A DNA stretch of 64,000 bases from JAUZOB01 sp963692465 (lineage in GTDB: Bacteria > Bacteroidota > Bacteroidia > Bacteroidales > Prolixibacteraceae): the NCBI GenBank assembly GCA_963692465.1, contig OY829943.1:1-64000 (forward strand), in the 5' to 3' direction. Under the pieces are notes generated by a model that was not told the origin of the DNA, did no database searches, and was given only the letters and a program-made list of their open reading frames with translations. Both the position numbers and the translations under genes were made by a program. How positions within the stretch are numbered: position 1 is the first letter of the stretch; each line of letters starts with the position of its first letter. This document shows positions 34,681-43,769 of the stretch, piece by piece.

Positions 34681-34688
34681 TATTTTTG
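34681..34688 (+). promoter_or_regulatory. Candidate -7 box of the RsmI-like gene
   Basis: TATTTTTG matches TAnnTTTG perfectly and lies 14 bp before the start codon. A T-rich stretch about 20 bp upstream (34661-34667) could serve as the -33 region. Confidence 0.45.
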
Positions 34689-34702
34689 CACAAAATAACT
34701 TT

Positions 34703-35410
34703 ATGAAAGCCTGTATTTATTTAATTCCTTCACCACTTGGTGATGCTCCGTTCAGCCGGACGATGCCTGAAGAGATTCGCCTTCGTGTTAAAACGTTACG
34801 TCATTTCATTGTGGAAGATTTGCGTACGGCCCGCCGTTATCTGAAGGTGATTGACCGGGATTTTCCAATTGATGACCTGAAGTTTTATGAGTTGAACGAA
34901 CATACAAGGAAGGATGAACTGGAGGCCTTTATAAAACCTGCGCTCGAAGGAAATGATATGGGAATCATATCTGATGCCGGGTGTCCGGGTGTTGCCGATC
35001 CGGGAGCCGATGTAATTCGTCTGGCTCATCATTATCGACTTCGGGTCTACCCGTTGGTAGGTCCTTCTTCGATTCTGCTTTCTTTGATGGCCTCGGGTTT
35101 CAACGGACAGAATTTCGCTTTCAACGGCTATATTCCGGTCAAAAAAGGCGAAAGACAACGTCGCATTCGTCAGCTCGAAGCGCGTTCTATTCAAGAAAAC
35201 CAGACTCAGATTTTTATTGAAGCACCCTACCGTAACATGCATCTTTTTCAGGACATTATCGACACCTGCGATGCTCATACAATGCTTTGTGTCGCTTGCG
35301 ATATTACGCTCGATAGTCAGTATATCGTTTCGCTACCAATTGAGAAATGGAAAAAGGAAAACCCGGACTTGCATAAACGCCCGGCTATCTTTCTGATTTA
35401 TCATCCATAG
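34703..35410 (+). CDS. SAM-dependent methyltransferase, RsmI/tetrapyrrole-methylase family
   Basis: The 235-residue protein starts MKACIYLIPSPLGD and has the RsmI-type core GIISDAGCPGVADPGADVI (about 91-109) and the SAM-pocket GPSSILLSLMASG. The family methylates the 2'-O of C1402 in 16S rRNA. This one has a short N terminus and a divergent C terminus, so it could be either RsmI itself or the second Bacteroidota paralogue of unknown target. Divergent from the MBL hydrolase; convergent with the Nudix gene. Confidence 0.8.
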   Translation: MKACIYLIPSPLGDAPFSRTMPEEIRLRVKTLRHFIVEDLRTARRYLKVIDRDFPIDDLKFYELNEHTRKDELEAFIKPALEGNDMGIISDAGCPGVADPGADVIRLAHHYRLRVYPLVGPSSILLSLMASGFNGQNFAFNGYIPVKKGERQRRIRQLEARSIQENQTQIFIEAPYRNMHLFQDIIDTCDAHTMLCVACDITLDSQYIVSLPIEKWKKENPDLHKRPAIFLIYHP

Positions 35411-35460
35411 ATGAAGCAGGGAAGCTGTGTTTATCGGTGAAACCGTGAATTGAGAAGTGC

Positions 35461-35488
35461 TGCCTTTTAAGAAAACATTTAAAAGGCA
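35461..35488. terminator. Hairpin between convergent RsmI-like and Nudix genes
   Basis: TGCCTTTTAA (35461-35470) pairs with TTAAAAGGCA (35479-35488) around an 8-nt loop. A poor T-tract follows on either strand. Confidence 0.4.
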
Positions 35489-35515
35489 AGTTCTAAAAAT
35501 CAGTATAACAATATT

Positions 35516-36583
35516 TTAAATAAATCCTTTTGCTTTCAGGATTGGGTATTCGTGTTCGAAGTTAGGGGTGAATACTTCTTTTCCTAGAGAACGTTCTACT
35601 TCCGAAGGGCTCCAAAACCGGCCTTCGTCTACTTCATCCGATACGGGTCCGATGTTTTTCGTATCGTGCGTAATAAACAGATAAACCAGCTCTGACTCCA
35701 GATCAGTGGTCCATTGATAGGTTTCGATCAGTCGGGCCTGAAAGTTCATTAATCCGATTTCTTCGTGGGCTTCACGTCCGAGCGCTGTATCCAGTTTCTC
35801 TCCGGCACTGACATGTCCGCCGACTGCAGTGTCCCATTTACCGGGCTGAACAAGCTTCGAAAGAGGACGTTTTTGGAGGTAGATGGTCTTGTTTCTGCCA
35901 ATGACCTGCAGATGTACCACCGGATGAAGTAAATGCTTTCCCTGATGGCACAATGAACGTGGTGCCTGTCCGGTCACATTGCCTTTTTCATCGACCAGCG
36001 GAAGCCATTCTTCTTTGGCGTACCGTCGGGCCTGAATCCGTTTTCTGATTAACTCGAAAGCCATATAAGCAAAGAACAGCGCATAAAACAGAATTCCGCT
36101 GATGAAGCCCCATGCTTCTTTCGACATGTAAAGAGCAGAATAGAAAACGAGCAGGGTTTGCACACTGAAAATATAGAACAGGTTGCGCATGTTCCTTTTC
36201 ATATCCTGATATTGCAGGTCACTGATTTGTATGTCGCGCAGATAACGCTTAGTCATCCCGCCGATGATATTCAAATTGGTAAATCCCGACAGGCCTAAAA
36301 TCAAACAGAATATTATCCCGATGAAGGCCGGTTTGAGTTTAAAAAACACATCGTCATGCAGCAACAGCGAGATACAACCGAGTACAACCAGTAATCCGGT
36401 ATCGAGAATGATAAAACGGTCAAAATGTTTATCCTTGATCCGCCAGTAGATTAAATCAATTATTCCGGTGCCCAGAGCGACGTACAACCCCACGGCTGTC
36501 CCCCAGATTTCATCAGCTGCAATGAAGACAAAAAGGGGAATAAACCCCGGAAGCATTTTTTTTAAGAAATCGAATTTTTCCAT
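35516..36583 (-). CDS. Membrane protein fused to a C-terminal Nudix hydrolase
   Basis: I use the ATG at 36583 (MEKFDFLKKML); the longer frame needs a TTG start. Residues ~1-180 contain about five hydrophobic segments arranged like the septation-protein-A/IspZ-type membrane domain. Residues ~190-350 are a Nudix domain with a complete Nudix box: G-x5-E-x7-RE-x2-EE-x-G, visible as GGHVSAGEKLD then REAHEEIGL. It resembles the IDI-type Nudix (SLCHQGKHLLHPVVHLQVI). The fusion ties a diphosphate-cleaving or isomerase-like domain to the inner membrane. Its substrate is unknown. A terminator of the FKBP genes ends just before its start codon. Confidence 0.85.
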   Translation of the reverse strand: MEKFDFLKKMLPGFIPLFVFIAADEIWGTAVGLYVALGTGIIDLIYWRIKDKHFDRFIILDTGLLVVLGCISLLLHDDVFFKLKPAFIGIIFCLILGLSGFTNLNIIGGMTKRYLRDIQISDLQYQDMKRNMRNLFYIFSVQTLLVFYSALYMSKEAWGFISGILFYALFFAYMAFELIRKRIQARRYAKEEWLPLVDEKGNVTGQAPRSLCHQGKHLLHPVVHLQVIGRNKTIYLQKRPLSKLVQPGKWDTAVGGHVSAGEKLDTALGREAHEEIGLMNFQARLIETYQWTTDLESELVYLFITHDTKNIGPVSDEVDEGRFWSPSEVERSLGKEVFTPNFEHEYPILKAKGFI

Positions 36584-36588
36584 CTTAT

Positions 36589-36618
36589 ACAAAAAAGCCG
36601 CAGATAAAATCTACGGCT
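36589..36618 (-). terminator. Rho-independent terminator between FKBP and Nudix genes
   Basis: On the minus strand GCCGTAGA pairs with TCTGCGGC and is followed by TTTTTTG. It ends six bases before the Nudix ATG. Termination there would separate the genes, and incomplete termination would allow read-through. Confidence 0.8.
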
Positions 36619-36640
36619 CACTTATATCGGTTAAGTTTTT

Positions 36641-37189
36641 TTATTCCAAAGGATCTCCGCCCCGGTATATTCGCAATACCTCTATATCGTAGATTACCGT
36701 AGCATATCCGGGAACGGCAGCAAAGAAATAACTGCTACTGCTAACCCCACTCGTTCCGAAAGCCAAATCGGAGGGAATGATGATCCGTGCCTTACTCTTG
36801 TACTTCATCTTACGTTCCATAATGGTTATCAGATTATTGGGAACCACACTAGAAGCATTGGCAGCCATTGTTATCGTTCCGGGTTCGTAAAGTCCGGTTG
36901 CATAAAAGATCGTTCCATCAATCAACCTGGCGGTATAGGCCACAACTACATTATCATAGGCCCGTATTGAATCACCCGTTCCGGCTTGTTGCTCGATGTA
37001 ATAATAATTGTCGCCGCTTAATGTATCTGTAGGGATTGTTATATTGTTTTCTTTGACATATTGATTCCATTTTGTGTCTTCCTGAGCATGAAGTGCCGCT
37101 GCATCAGTCGTCGAATTACACGAAGAAAAGACAACAGATATCAATCCGGCCAACAAAATGAAAGGGAATATTGCTTTATACATCTTCAT
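36641..37189 (-). CDS. FKBP-type peptidyl-prolyl isomerase lipoprotein, diverged copy
   Basis: The 182-residue protein has a lipoprotein signal (LLAGLISVVFSSC, lipid-modified Cys about residue 23) and an FKBP domain (about 75-178) with VVVAYTARLIDGTIFYATG and a C-terminal YDIEVLRI. In active FKBPs the motif is FD; here it is FY, so the conserved Asp of the active pocket is lost. It may act as a chaperone without strong isomerase activity. It lies 12 bp downstream of a more canonical paralogue. Other ATG at 37183 is possible. Confidence 0.8.
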   Translation of the reverse strand: MKMYKAIFPFILLAGLISVVFSSCNSTTDAAALHAQEDTKWNQYVKENNITIPTDTLSGDNYYYIEQQAGTGDSIRAYDNVVVAYTARLIDGTIFYATGLYEPGTITMAANASSVVPNNLITIMERKMKYKSKARIIIPSDLAFGTSGVSSSSYFFAAVPGYATVIYDIEVLRIYRGGDPLE

Positions 37190-37201
37190 CTATGAATGTT
37201 T

Positions 37202-37702
37202 TTAGTTTTGAACAATCTTAAGAATCTCCATATCGAAAACCAGCGAAGAATATGATGGTATACTCGTTGTTGCCGATGAACCATATCCTAAAGTTGAAGG
37301 AAAGATAACCGTTGCTTTTCCTCCCACAGGGGTTAATCCGACTCCTTCGTCAAACCCGATTAGCATGGAATCCAGAAGATATCCTCCATACGCGGTATAG
37401 GCCAAATAACGATAAGTAATCGTCTCCGTATCAAAGACAGTTCCATCCAGTAATTTCCCGGTGTATTTAACCGTGACTAAATCGCCATAGGAAGGAGTCT
37501 GTCCGACACCTGCTTTCTGTTGGATATAATAGAGTCCGGACAAACGGGGAGCAACTGTGATATTGTTTTTCTTAACGTAATTATCTAAAATTGTTTTTTC
37601 CAATTTTAACTGTTCATCAGAAGTACTGCTACTACTACAGGAAAAAAAAGCAGTCGTTAAAACCAGTGATAAAAGGAAAACAAGGCCTCTTCTCATTATC
37701 AT
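37202..37702 (-). CDS. FKBP-type peptidyl-prolyl isomerase lipoprotein
   Basis: The 166-residue protein has a lipobox LTTAFFSC (Cys about residue 22) and an FKBP domain with VTVKYTGKLLDGTVFDTET. The conserved YTGxLxDGxxFD is intact, and the domain ends FDMEILKI. Located in the periplasm or at the outer membrane, it should assist folding of exported proteins. An internal loop (YRYLAYTAYGGYLLDSML) replaces part of the usual binding flap. It is the first gene of a tandem pair, 54 bp downstream of nrnA on the same strand. Confidence 0.85.
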   Translation of the reverse strand: MIMRRGLVFLLSLVLTTAFFSCSSSSTSDEQLKLEKTILDNYVKKNNITVAPRLSGLYYIQQKAGVGQTPSYGDLVTVKYTGKLLDGTVFDTETITYRYLAYTAYGGYLLDSMLIGFDEGVGLTPVGGKATVIFPSTLGYGSSATTSIPSYSSLVFDMEILKIVQN

Positions 37703-37756
37703 TCGAATTTATAAATGAAAAATTTGAAATTTTCAGGGGTAAAAATACAAAACCTT

Positions 37757-38794
37757 TTACATGGAATGTGTTAATTCTTCGGCATATTGTGGTAAAAGAT
37801 CAATAAATTTTGCGATTGTGCCTTCCATAGACAAATCAGACTCGCCTCCCGAAGCATTGCAATGCCCTCCACCATTGAAGTTCTCCGATGAAAAACGGTT
37901 TGTTGGGAAGCTTCCCCGTGAGCGAAAAGAAATCTTAATCTTCCCTTCTTTTTCGGTGAATAAGGCACTGAAAAACACATCGCTGATAGATAAAGGATAG
38001 TTGACAAAACCTTCCGTATCGCCCGAAACAAAATTAAACTGTTTAAGTTCTTCTTTAGAAAGACTTATAAATGCAGTGTGATATTCAGGGATATATACCA
38101 TTTTGTTGTTGAGCGAGAAACCAAACAATCGCATACGTTGCTCCGAATAATTATTGAACAGCCTTGAATAAAGCTGATCTTTGTCCACCCCTAAGTTTAA
38201 CAGTTTTCCGACCGTTTCATAGGTTCGGGGATCGGATGAGTTATAACTGAATGCTCCGGTGTCGGTCAGTATTCCGGCAAACAATGCTTCTCCTATTTCT
38301 TTCGTTATAAAAGAGGAATGCCCCATCTCGTCGATCAGATTGTAAACAAGTTCAGCAGTAGCACAAGCAGATGAATCGGAAAAGGTCAAATCAGCAAAAT
38401 TCGTTGGCGACGGATGATGATCAATCATGATCTTTGGGGTATCCAGTCCGCTCAATTGATCGGACATCTCTCCGCATCGTTTTTCTTCGTTAAAATCAAG
38501 ATAAAAGATCAACTCCGCATGCTTGATCATGTCAATGGCCCGTTTTTTCTGCTTGAAATAAACAACCACGTCTTTCTGCCCTTCCATCCACTGTATATAT
38601 TCAGGATAATCGTTTGGCGAAATCACTGTTGCCAGATGCCCCAGCGCCTTCAAATAGGCCCGAAACCCCAGGCATGAGCCAATTGCATCACCATCAGGAT
38701 TTATATGCGGTATAATTATAATATGTTTCCGTCGGTTGCCGAGCAACTCTTTCAAACAGTTAACATCTTGTATATCAAACCTAAGTATTGCCAT
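37757..38794 (-). CDS. nrnA: Bifunctional oligoribonuclease / PAP phosphatase NrnA (DHH family)
   Basis: The 345-residue DHH/DHHA1 phosphoesterase has HINPDGDAIGS with metal ligands (about 29-39), the DHHPSPTNFAD motif, and the C-terminal DHHA1 substrate motif FNGGGHCNASGG. It degrades short RNA oligomers to mononucleotides and removes the 3'-phosphate of pAp. Full length, in the same direction as the FKBP genes, which follow 54 bp downstream. Divergent from ndk. Confidence 0.93.
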   Translation of the reverse strand: MAILRFDIQDVNCLKELLGNRRKHIIIIPHINPDGDAIGSCLGFRAYLKALGHLATVISPNDYPEYIQWMEGQKDVVVYFKQKKRAIDMIKHAELIFYLDFNEEKRCGEMSDQLSGLDTPKIMIDHHPSPTNFADLTFSDSSACATAELVYNLIDEMGHSSFITKEIGEALFAGILTDTGAFSYNSSDPRTYETVGKLLNLGVDKDQLYSRLFNNYSEQRMRLFGFSLNNKMVYIPEYHTAFISLSKEELKQFNFVSGDTEGFVNYPLSISDVFFSALFTEKEGKIKISFRSRGSFPTNRFSSENFNGGGHCNASGGESDLSMEGTIAKFIDLLPQYAEELTHSM

Positions 38795-38900
38795 TCTCTA
38801 TTATTTAGTCTGTAAATATATAAATTATCAACACACAGGAGGCGAACAGTGAAATCTTTTTGTATTTTTAAAGGCATTGAACCTTTAAAACCTTTTGACT

Positions 38901-39320
38901 ATGCCTTTAAACTTCACTTTTTCACTAATTAAACCATGGGCCTTCAGCCAAAACCTTACTGGCCCTATCCTTCACGTCGTTAACCAAAACGGCTTTCGAA
39001 TTAAAGCTATGAAGTTAATTCATCTTTCCAAAGTGCAGGCTTGTGACTTTTACAGTATACACAAGGAAAAGCCATTTTATGATGAGCTGGTTGAATTCAT
39101 GTCGTCGGGGCCGATTGTCGCTATGATTCTTGAAAAAGACAATGCGGTTGCTGAATATCGAAAATTAATGGGTGCAACAGATCCTAAAGAGGCTGCAGTG
39201 GGAACGATACGAAGAATGTTTGCAGAATCAATGACACACAACGCGGTACATGGATCTGATTCGGACGAAAACGCTATCCGTGAATCCGACTTTTTCTTTA
39301 GTACCTTCGAACGATATTAA
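38901..39320 (+). CDS. ndk: Nucleoside-diphosphate kinase
   Basis: I use the ATG at 38901 (MPLNFTFSLIKPWAF), since the frame before it needs a TTG. The 139-residue enzyme has the catalytic His in NAVHGSDS and the usual ILEKDNAVAEYRKLMGATDP and GTIRRMFAESMTHNAVH. It balances NTP pools by ping-pong phosphotransfer. The N-terminal motif reads IKPWAFSQN instead of the usual IKPDAV. The Lys is kept while the Asp is replaced by Trp, which I count as an odd feature. It is on its own strand, divergent from nrnA. Confidence 0.92.
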   Translation: MPLNFTFSLIKPWAFSQNLTGPILHVVNQNGFRIKAMKLIHLSKVQACDFYSIHKEKPFYDELVEFMSSGPIVAMILEKDNAVAEYRKLMGATDPKEAAVGTIRRMFAESMTHNAVHGSDSDENAIRESDFFFSTFERY

Positions 39321-39335
39321 GATCAATTATCCTTA

Positions 39336-39407
39336 GGAGAAGGAACAGAAATACGATGGGTTGACAGATGTGTGTTCATGCGAAAAAAATAAATTCTGTT
39401 CCTTCTT
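39336..39407. terminator. Long inverted repeat downstream of ndk
   Basis: GGAGAAGGAACAGAA (39336-39350) is complementary to TTCTGTTCCTTCTT (39394-39407) with about 43 nt between the arms. It lies between ndk and the convergent hydrolase gene. It may form a terminator-like structure, though no T-tract follows on the plus side. Confidence 0.4.
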
Positions 39408-39461
39408 TACTCCCTACGAATCGCCCCGGAAACGGGTTATTGAAAAAAATCTTACTCCCTT

Positions 39462-40637
39462 TTATTTCAAAAAAGCGGAAACTTCTTCAAATATCTCATC
39501 AAAAGACTGATCTACCTGATCACGTATATTCTTTTTATTGCTTGGAAACGGATTTTCATGGGTGTATTCAAACGGAAAATCCTTAACCGTTACATCAATC
39601 GGGATTTTGTTTTTCTTTCCTCTTAAGGTCCGTACAATCCCTCTAGCCGGAATAACCGTATCTTTTACCAGCGAGATGGCTTTGATCTGGCGGGAAAGGT
39701 CCGTTAATCGTTCTTCACGAAACACTCGCATTTTACGACTATTCAGCATCGCATTAAAGAAGATTCCCACTTTGGTATTCATTATAATTGCCTGCATCTT
39801 GGGATCTTTACGTAATTCACGGTCAAAATGCCTGACAAAATAAGAGTGAAGAGTCTTCCCTGCTTTGCTGTCGAAAATAAATTTCGAGACGCCGTTCATC
39901 TGATCAAAGGTTGCTCCCCCACAAAAGAAAAAGGCTTTGGAATTTGCATAGTATCCCCGTGGATCTGACATTAAGATCAGTTCAGTGAAGAATACCCCGA
40001 TTGAATAGGAAAAGAAGTCGATTTTGATGTTTTTATCAAAAAAAGGATGATTACCCGACCTGATTTGGATTGTAAGGTCCATGATGTCATAATAACTTTC
40101 TAATCCAGAAAGCAGAAAACGTTTCGGATTTGACTCCAGTCGGGCGCTTAATGCCGCATTGACATAACTGTTATCGTATAGTTTAGGAAATATTCTTTTT
40201 CTCAGGGTTGTAATATGCTGCATGATTCGCGGATTATTCCAGATCAACGGAGAGCGATTCATGTGAAAAGATATCGGGAATAGTAAGATTGCTTTTCCGG
40301 TGCTTCTGGCCAGGCTAGCCGCCCATGGCAGATATTTAGCCCAGTCCCGTTCATTTAATCCGTGTAGCAGGACGATGACCCCTTTAATAGGTTCTTCGGA
40401 CTTAACCTGTATAACAGAATAGTTAAACAACCTGTTCTCATGAATTTGTGAATCAGGGACCGAAAAAAGGTCGTCGGACAATAAAGAAAACGAATCCGTT
40501 ACATCCGGCAGCATGTCCCGATGGTTCGATTCGAACTGTATGTTCCGCACAGTCAGGTTGTCTCCGGGTATATCAATTAGCTCATCTACCTGATTAAAAT
40601 GCTTTCTCAGGTAATCATATTCTTCACAATACTTCAT
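39462..40637 (-). CDS. Alpha/beta-hydrolase-like protein (DUF6051-like)
   Basis: The 391-residue soluble protein has an alpha/beta-hydrolase strand and oxyanion segment VIVLLHGLNERDW (about 87-99). A nucleophile-elbow-like FFSYSIGVFF has a Ser in the correct S-x-G-type context, and a late TVIPARG could carry the acid. The sequence between is not like any named lipase. I think it matches the Bacteroidota family DUF6051, from memory. It has no signal peptide. It lies convergent with ndk and upstream of nothing on its strand. Confidence 0.6.
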   Translation of the reverse strand: MKYCEEYDYLRKHFNQVDELIDIPGDNLTVRNIQFESNHRDMLPDVTDSFSLLSDDLFSVPDSQIHENRLFNYSVIQVKSEEPIKGVIVLLHGLNERDWAKYLPWAASLARSTGKAILLFPISFHMNRSPLIWNNPRIMQHITTLRKRIFPKLYDNSYVNAALSARLESNPKRFLLSGLESYYDIMDLTIQIRSGNHPFFDKNIKIDFFSYSIGVFFTELILMSDPRGYYANSKAFFFCGGATFDQMNGVSKFIFDSKAGKTLHSYFVRHFDRELRKDPKMQAIIMNTKVGIFFNAMLNSRKMRVFREERLTDLSRQIKAISLVKDTVIPARGIVRTLRGKKNKIPIDVTVKDFPFEYTHENPFPSNKKNIRDQVDQSFDEIFEEVSAFLK

Positions 40638-40869
40638 GTCTTAAAAGTATGCACTTCGTGGCATAAATCGTTCCAATAACAACAAAAATGTTTTTTTTTC
40701 CATGAAAATTAAGAAGAGCTCAATTCAATTGTTCTTTTTCTTTAAATTTTTGAAATTTCGCATCAAATGTTCATCTCTTCCTTAAGTACTAAAACAGACC
40801 CGTCCGATTTGAGGCTATTGGTTCAGGGGTTCAAATAGAGAGCGGATTTTATAAACCCATATTCTCTAC
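40638..40869. other. Intergenic region between hydrolase and uvrA genes
   Basis: About 232 bp of AT-rich sequence. It should contain the promoter of the hydrolase and the 3' end of the uvrA transcript. I found no clear hairpin or promoter box. Confidence 0.35.
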
Positions 40870-43650
40870 TTAAAGTTTTTCTTTAAGGTAATGCCCCGTA
40901 TAGGATTCCCCGCAGGTTGCTACTTGTTCGGGAGTTCCTTCTGCAACCAGATACCCGCCCTGATCACCTCCTTCTGGACCGAGGTCAATCACCCAATCCG
41001 CCGTCTTGATGATATCGAGATTATGCTCTATAATTAAAATACTATGTCCCCTTTCGATCAATGCATTAAATGATGCCAGAAGCTTGTTGATATCATGAAA
41101 ATGAAGTCCTGTCGTCGGTTCATCGAAGATAAACAGCGTCGGTTCATCGGTTTCTTTAGCCAAAAACGAGGCCAGTTTGATCCGCTGACTTTCGCCTCCG
41201 GATAGTGTTGAAGAGGATTGCCCGAGCTTTACGTAGTCCAGTCCCACATCAACCAGCGGCTTCAGCTTCCGGACAGCTTTCATGGCTGCTTTCTCCTTTC
41301 CGGCAGAGAAGAACTCAATAGCTTCGCTTACGGTCATATTAAGAACGTCGTAGATATTCTTCCCCTGATAAGTTACATTCAGCACCTCTTCTTTAAACCG
41401 TTTTCCATGACAACTTTCGCATTCCAGCGTGATATCAGCCATGAACTGCATCTCTATTTTAATAAATCCTTCGCCCTGGCATTCTTCGCATCGTCCGCCT
41501 TCCACATTAAAGGAGAAGTGAGCTGGTTTAAAGCCAAAATATTTAGCGGTTGGTTGCTGTGAATATAATTCGCGAATATCATCCCACGCCTTCAGATAGG
41601 TCACCGGATTGGAGCGGGAAGATTTCCCGATAGGATTCTGATCAACAAACTCAACGGCCCTCAATAGATGCAGGTCCCCTTCCAGTTTGTCGTGTGTTCC
41701 GGTTTTATCACCGTAACCTCCGTAATATTTTACCAAGGCAGGATAAAGAATTTTCTTGACCAACGAAGATTTTCCGGAACCGCTCACTCCGGTGATTACC
41801 GTCAGTGTATTCAGCGGAATCTTAACATCTATATTCTTCAGGTTATTTTCACGGGCTCCCTTGATCTCGATGTAGTTATGCCACGGACGTCTTCTTTCGG
41901 GAATCGAGATTTTCATCTTACCGGTAAGATACTGAGCAGTAAGACTCTCGCTATTCCCGTTCAATTCCTCAAAAGGTCCCTGAAAAATAACACGTCCGCC
42001 GTGCTGTCCGGCACCCGGGCCAATATCAATTATTTCGTCGGCTGCACGCATAATTTCTTCGTCATGTTCGACAACCAGCACCGTATTGCCTAATGCCTGT
42101 AGTTTGCGGATCACACGAATGAGCCGTTCGGTATCGCGCGAATGCAGTCCGATACTCGGTTCATCAAGGATATAAAGCGAACCGACCAAACTGCTGCCTA
42201 ATGAAGTAGCCAGATTGATCCGTTGTGATTCTCCTCCTGATAATGTAGCTGATAGACGGTTAAGGGTTAGATATCCCAATCCTACATCACTCAGAAAGTC
42301 GATTCGATTATTGATTTCCCGTAAAAGGCGGTCGGCAATCTTCTCGTCATGATCTTTCAGTTTAAGGTTCTCAAAAAAGACCCTTAACACGGAGACTGGC
42401 ATCTGCACCAGTTCCTGTATTGATTTCCCGCCGACTTTAACATAGCCGGCTTCTTTTCTTAATCGGGCACCATGACATTCAGGACAGACCGTCTTACCCC
42501 GGTAGCGGGATAACATCACACGGTACTGAATTTTGTAAGTGTTCTCTTCAATATATTGAAAAAATGCTGTTAGTCCCTTGAAATATTGATTTCCGGTCCA
42601 CAGAAGTGTCTTTTCTTTTTCGCTTAGGTCATAGACTGGTTTATGGATCGGGAAACCGAACTGGTCTGCATTGTAGATTAACTCATTTTTCCATTCCTGC
42701 ATTTTTTCTCCACGCCAGCAGACAATGGCGTCCTGATAGATCGATAGCGTTTTATTCGGGATGACCAGATCTTCATCAATCCCGATAACTTTGCCATAAC
42801 CTTCACATTTCGGGCACGCTCCAAGCGGGTTGTTAAAGCTGAAAAGAAGAGGCGATGGTTCTTCGAATGCTACCCCATCTTTCTCAAAAAGATTGGAAAA
42901 ATGTTCGGTTACGGGCGGCGTACCCATGATCTGAACGGAACATTGCCCATGTCCTTCATAGAAGGCTGTCTGAACAGAATCGGCCATACGGCTCATAGCA
43001 TCTTCGTCCCGGGCAACAGCGAGTCGGTCGACAACCAGTGATAACTTTGTTTTTCGGGTGATCGAGGCAACATCCAGTCCATCGATTGCGACAATATCTG
43101 CGTTGACCGCCAACCGGGAAAATCCTTGCTGATTTAATAATTCGATTTCTTCCTGGACGGTCCGGTCCTTTTTGATAATCAACGGGGCAAGAATCACTAC
43201 CCGGGTGTCATCTTCGTGTGAAAGGATAAAGTTGACCACATCGGTGACGTGATCACGCTTTACTTCTTTGCCCGAAACCGGAGAATAGGTGTGCCCTACC
43301 CGTGCAAACAGTAATTTCAGATATTCATAAATCTCAGTAGATGTTCCGACGGTAGAACGGGGATTGCGTGTATTGACCTTTTGCTCGATGGCAATAGCGG
43401 GTGGAATGCCCCGGATAAAATCGACTTCCGGTTTGTTTATCCGTCCCAGAAACTGACGGGCATAGGCCGATAAACTTTCAACATACCGACGCTGACCTTC
43501 GGCATACAAAGTATCAAAAGCAAGTGAAGACTTACCGGACCCTGAAACCCCTGTCATCACAATAAAATGATTCCTCGGAATCTTTAACTCCACATTCTTC
43601 AGATTATTAACCCTTGCACCTTTGATATGTATATATTGACTATCTTCCAT
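40870..43650 (-). CDS. uvrA: Excinuclease ABC subunit UvrA
   Basis: I place the start at 43650 (MEDSQYIHIKGARVNNLKNV, 926 residues), since UvrA proteins begin with this strand; an upstream ATG at 43683 adds 11 residues. Two ABC ATPase modules are visible: Walker A GVSGSGKSSL in both halves (near residues 28 and 640), two ABC signatures (LSGGESQR) and Walker B ILDEP/IFDEP. Zinc modules are CPKCEGYG, CPECHG and CEECQGEGF...CESCHGKRF. It scans DNA for bulky lesions and hands them to UvrB in nucleotide excision repair. Monocistronic, single gene. Confidence 0.95.
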   Translation of the reverse strand: MEDSQYIHIKGARVNNLKNVELKIPRNHFIVMTGVSGSGKSSLAFDTLYAEGQRRYVESLSAYARQFLGRINKPEVDFIRGIPPAIAIEQKVNTRNPRSTVGTSTEIYEYLKLLFARVGHTYSPVSGKEVKRDHVTDVVNFILSHEDDTRVVILAPLIIKKDRTVQEEIELLNQQGFSRLAVNADIVAIDGLDVASITRKTKLSLVVDRLAVARDEDAMSRMADSVQTAFYEGHGQCSVQIMGTPPVTEHFSNLFEKDGVAFEEPSPLLFSFNNPLGACPKCEGYGKVIGIDEDLVIPNKTLSIYQDAIVCWRGEKMQEWKNELIYNADQFGFPIHKPVYDLSEKEKTLLWTGNQYFKGLTAFFQYIEENTYKIQYRVMLSRYRGKTVCPECHGARLRKEAGYVKVGGKSIQELVQMPVSVLRVFFENLKLKDHDEKIADRLLREINNRIDFLSDVGLGYLTLNRLSATLSGGESQRINLATSLGSSLVGSLYILDEPSIGLHSRDTERLIRVIRKLQALGNTVLVVEHDEEIMRAADEIIDIGPGAGQHGGRVIFQGPFEELNGNSESLTAQYLTGKMKISIPERRRPWHNYIEIKGARENNLKNIDVKIPLNTLTVITGVSGSGKSSLVKKILYPALVKYYGGYGDKTGTHDKLEGDLHLLRAVEFVDQNPIGKSSRSNPVTYLKAWDDIRELYSQQPTAKYFGFKPAHFSFNVEGGRCEECQGEGFIKIEMQFMADITLECESCHGKRFKEEVLNVTYQGKNIYDVLNMTVSEAIEFFSAGKEKAAMKAVRKLKPLVDVGLDYVKLGQSSSTLSGGESQRIKLASFLAKETDEPTLFIFDEPTTGLHFHDINKLLASFNALIERGHSILIIEHNLDIIKTADWVIDLGPEGGDQGGYLVAEGTPEQVATCGESYTGHYLKEKL

Positions 43651-43682
43651 CCTGTAGGTTATTTCATTTAACAATCGACTCA

Positions 43683-43717
43683 TTTGTTTATGCAGTGAAT
43701 GTAAACAAATATTTTTG
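43683..43717 (+). promoter_or_regulatory. Candidate promoter upstream of the small reading frame
   Basis: TTTG (43683-43686) and TATTTTTG (43710-43717, perfect TAnnTTTG) are 23 nt apart, slightly longer than ideal. The -7 box is 52 bp upstream of a 38-codon frame. Confidence 0.35.
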
Positions 43718-43769
43718 GCAAAATTAAGAAGAAAGTTAGACCTTAACCAACGAAGAGTCCCTAATTAAT

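Noticed and set aside
41218..42093. Plus-strand open frames over uvrA
   Set aside because: They overlap the conserved ATPase and zinc regions of uvrA on the other strand.
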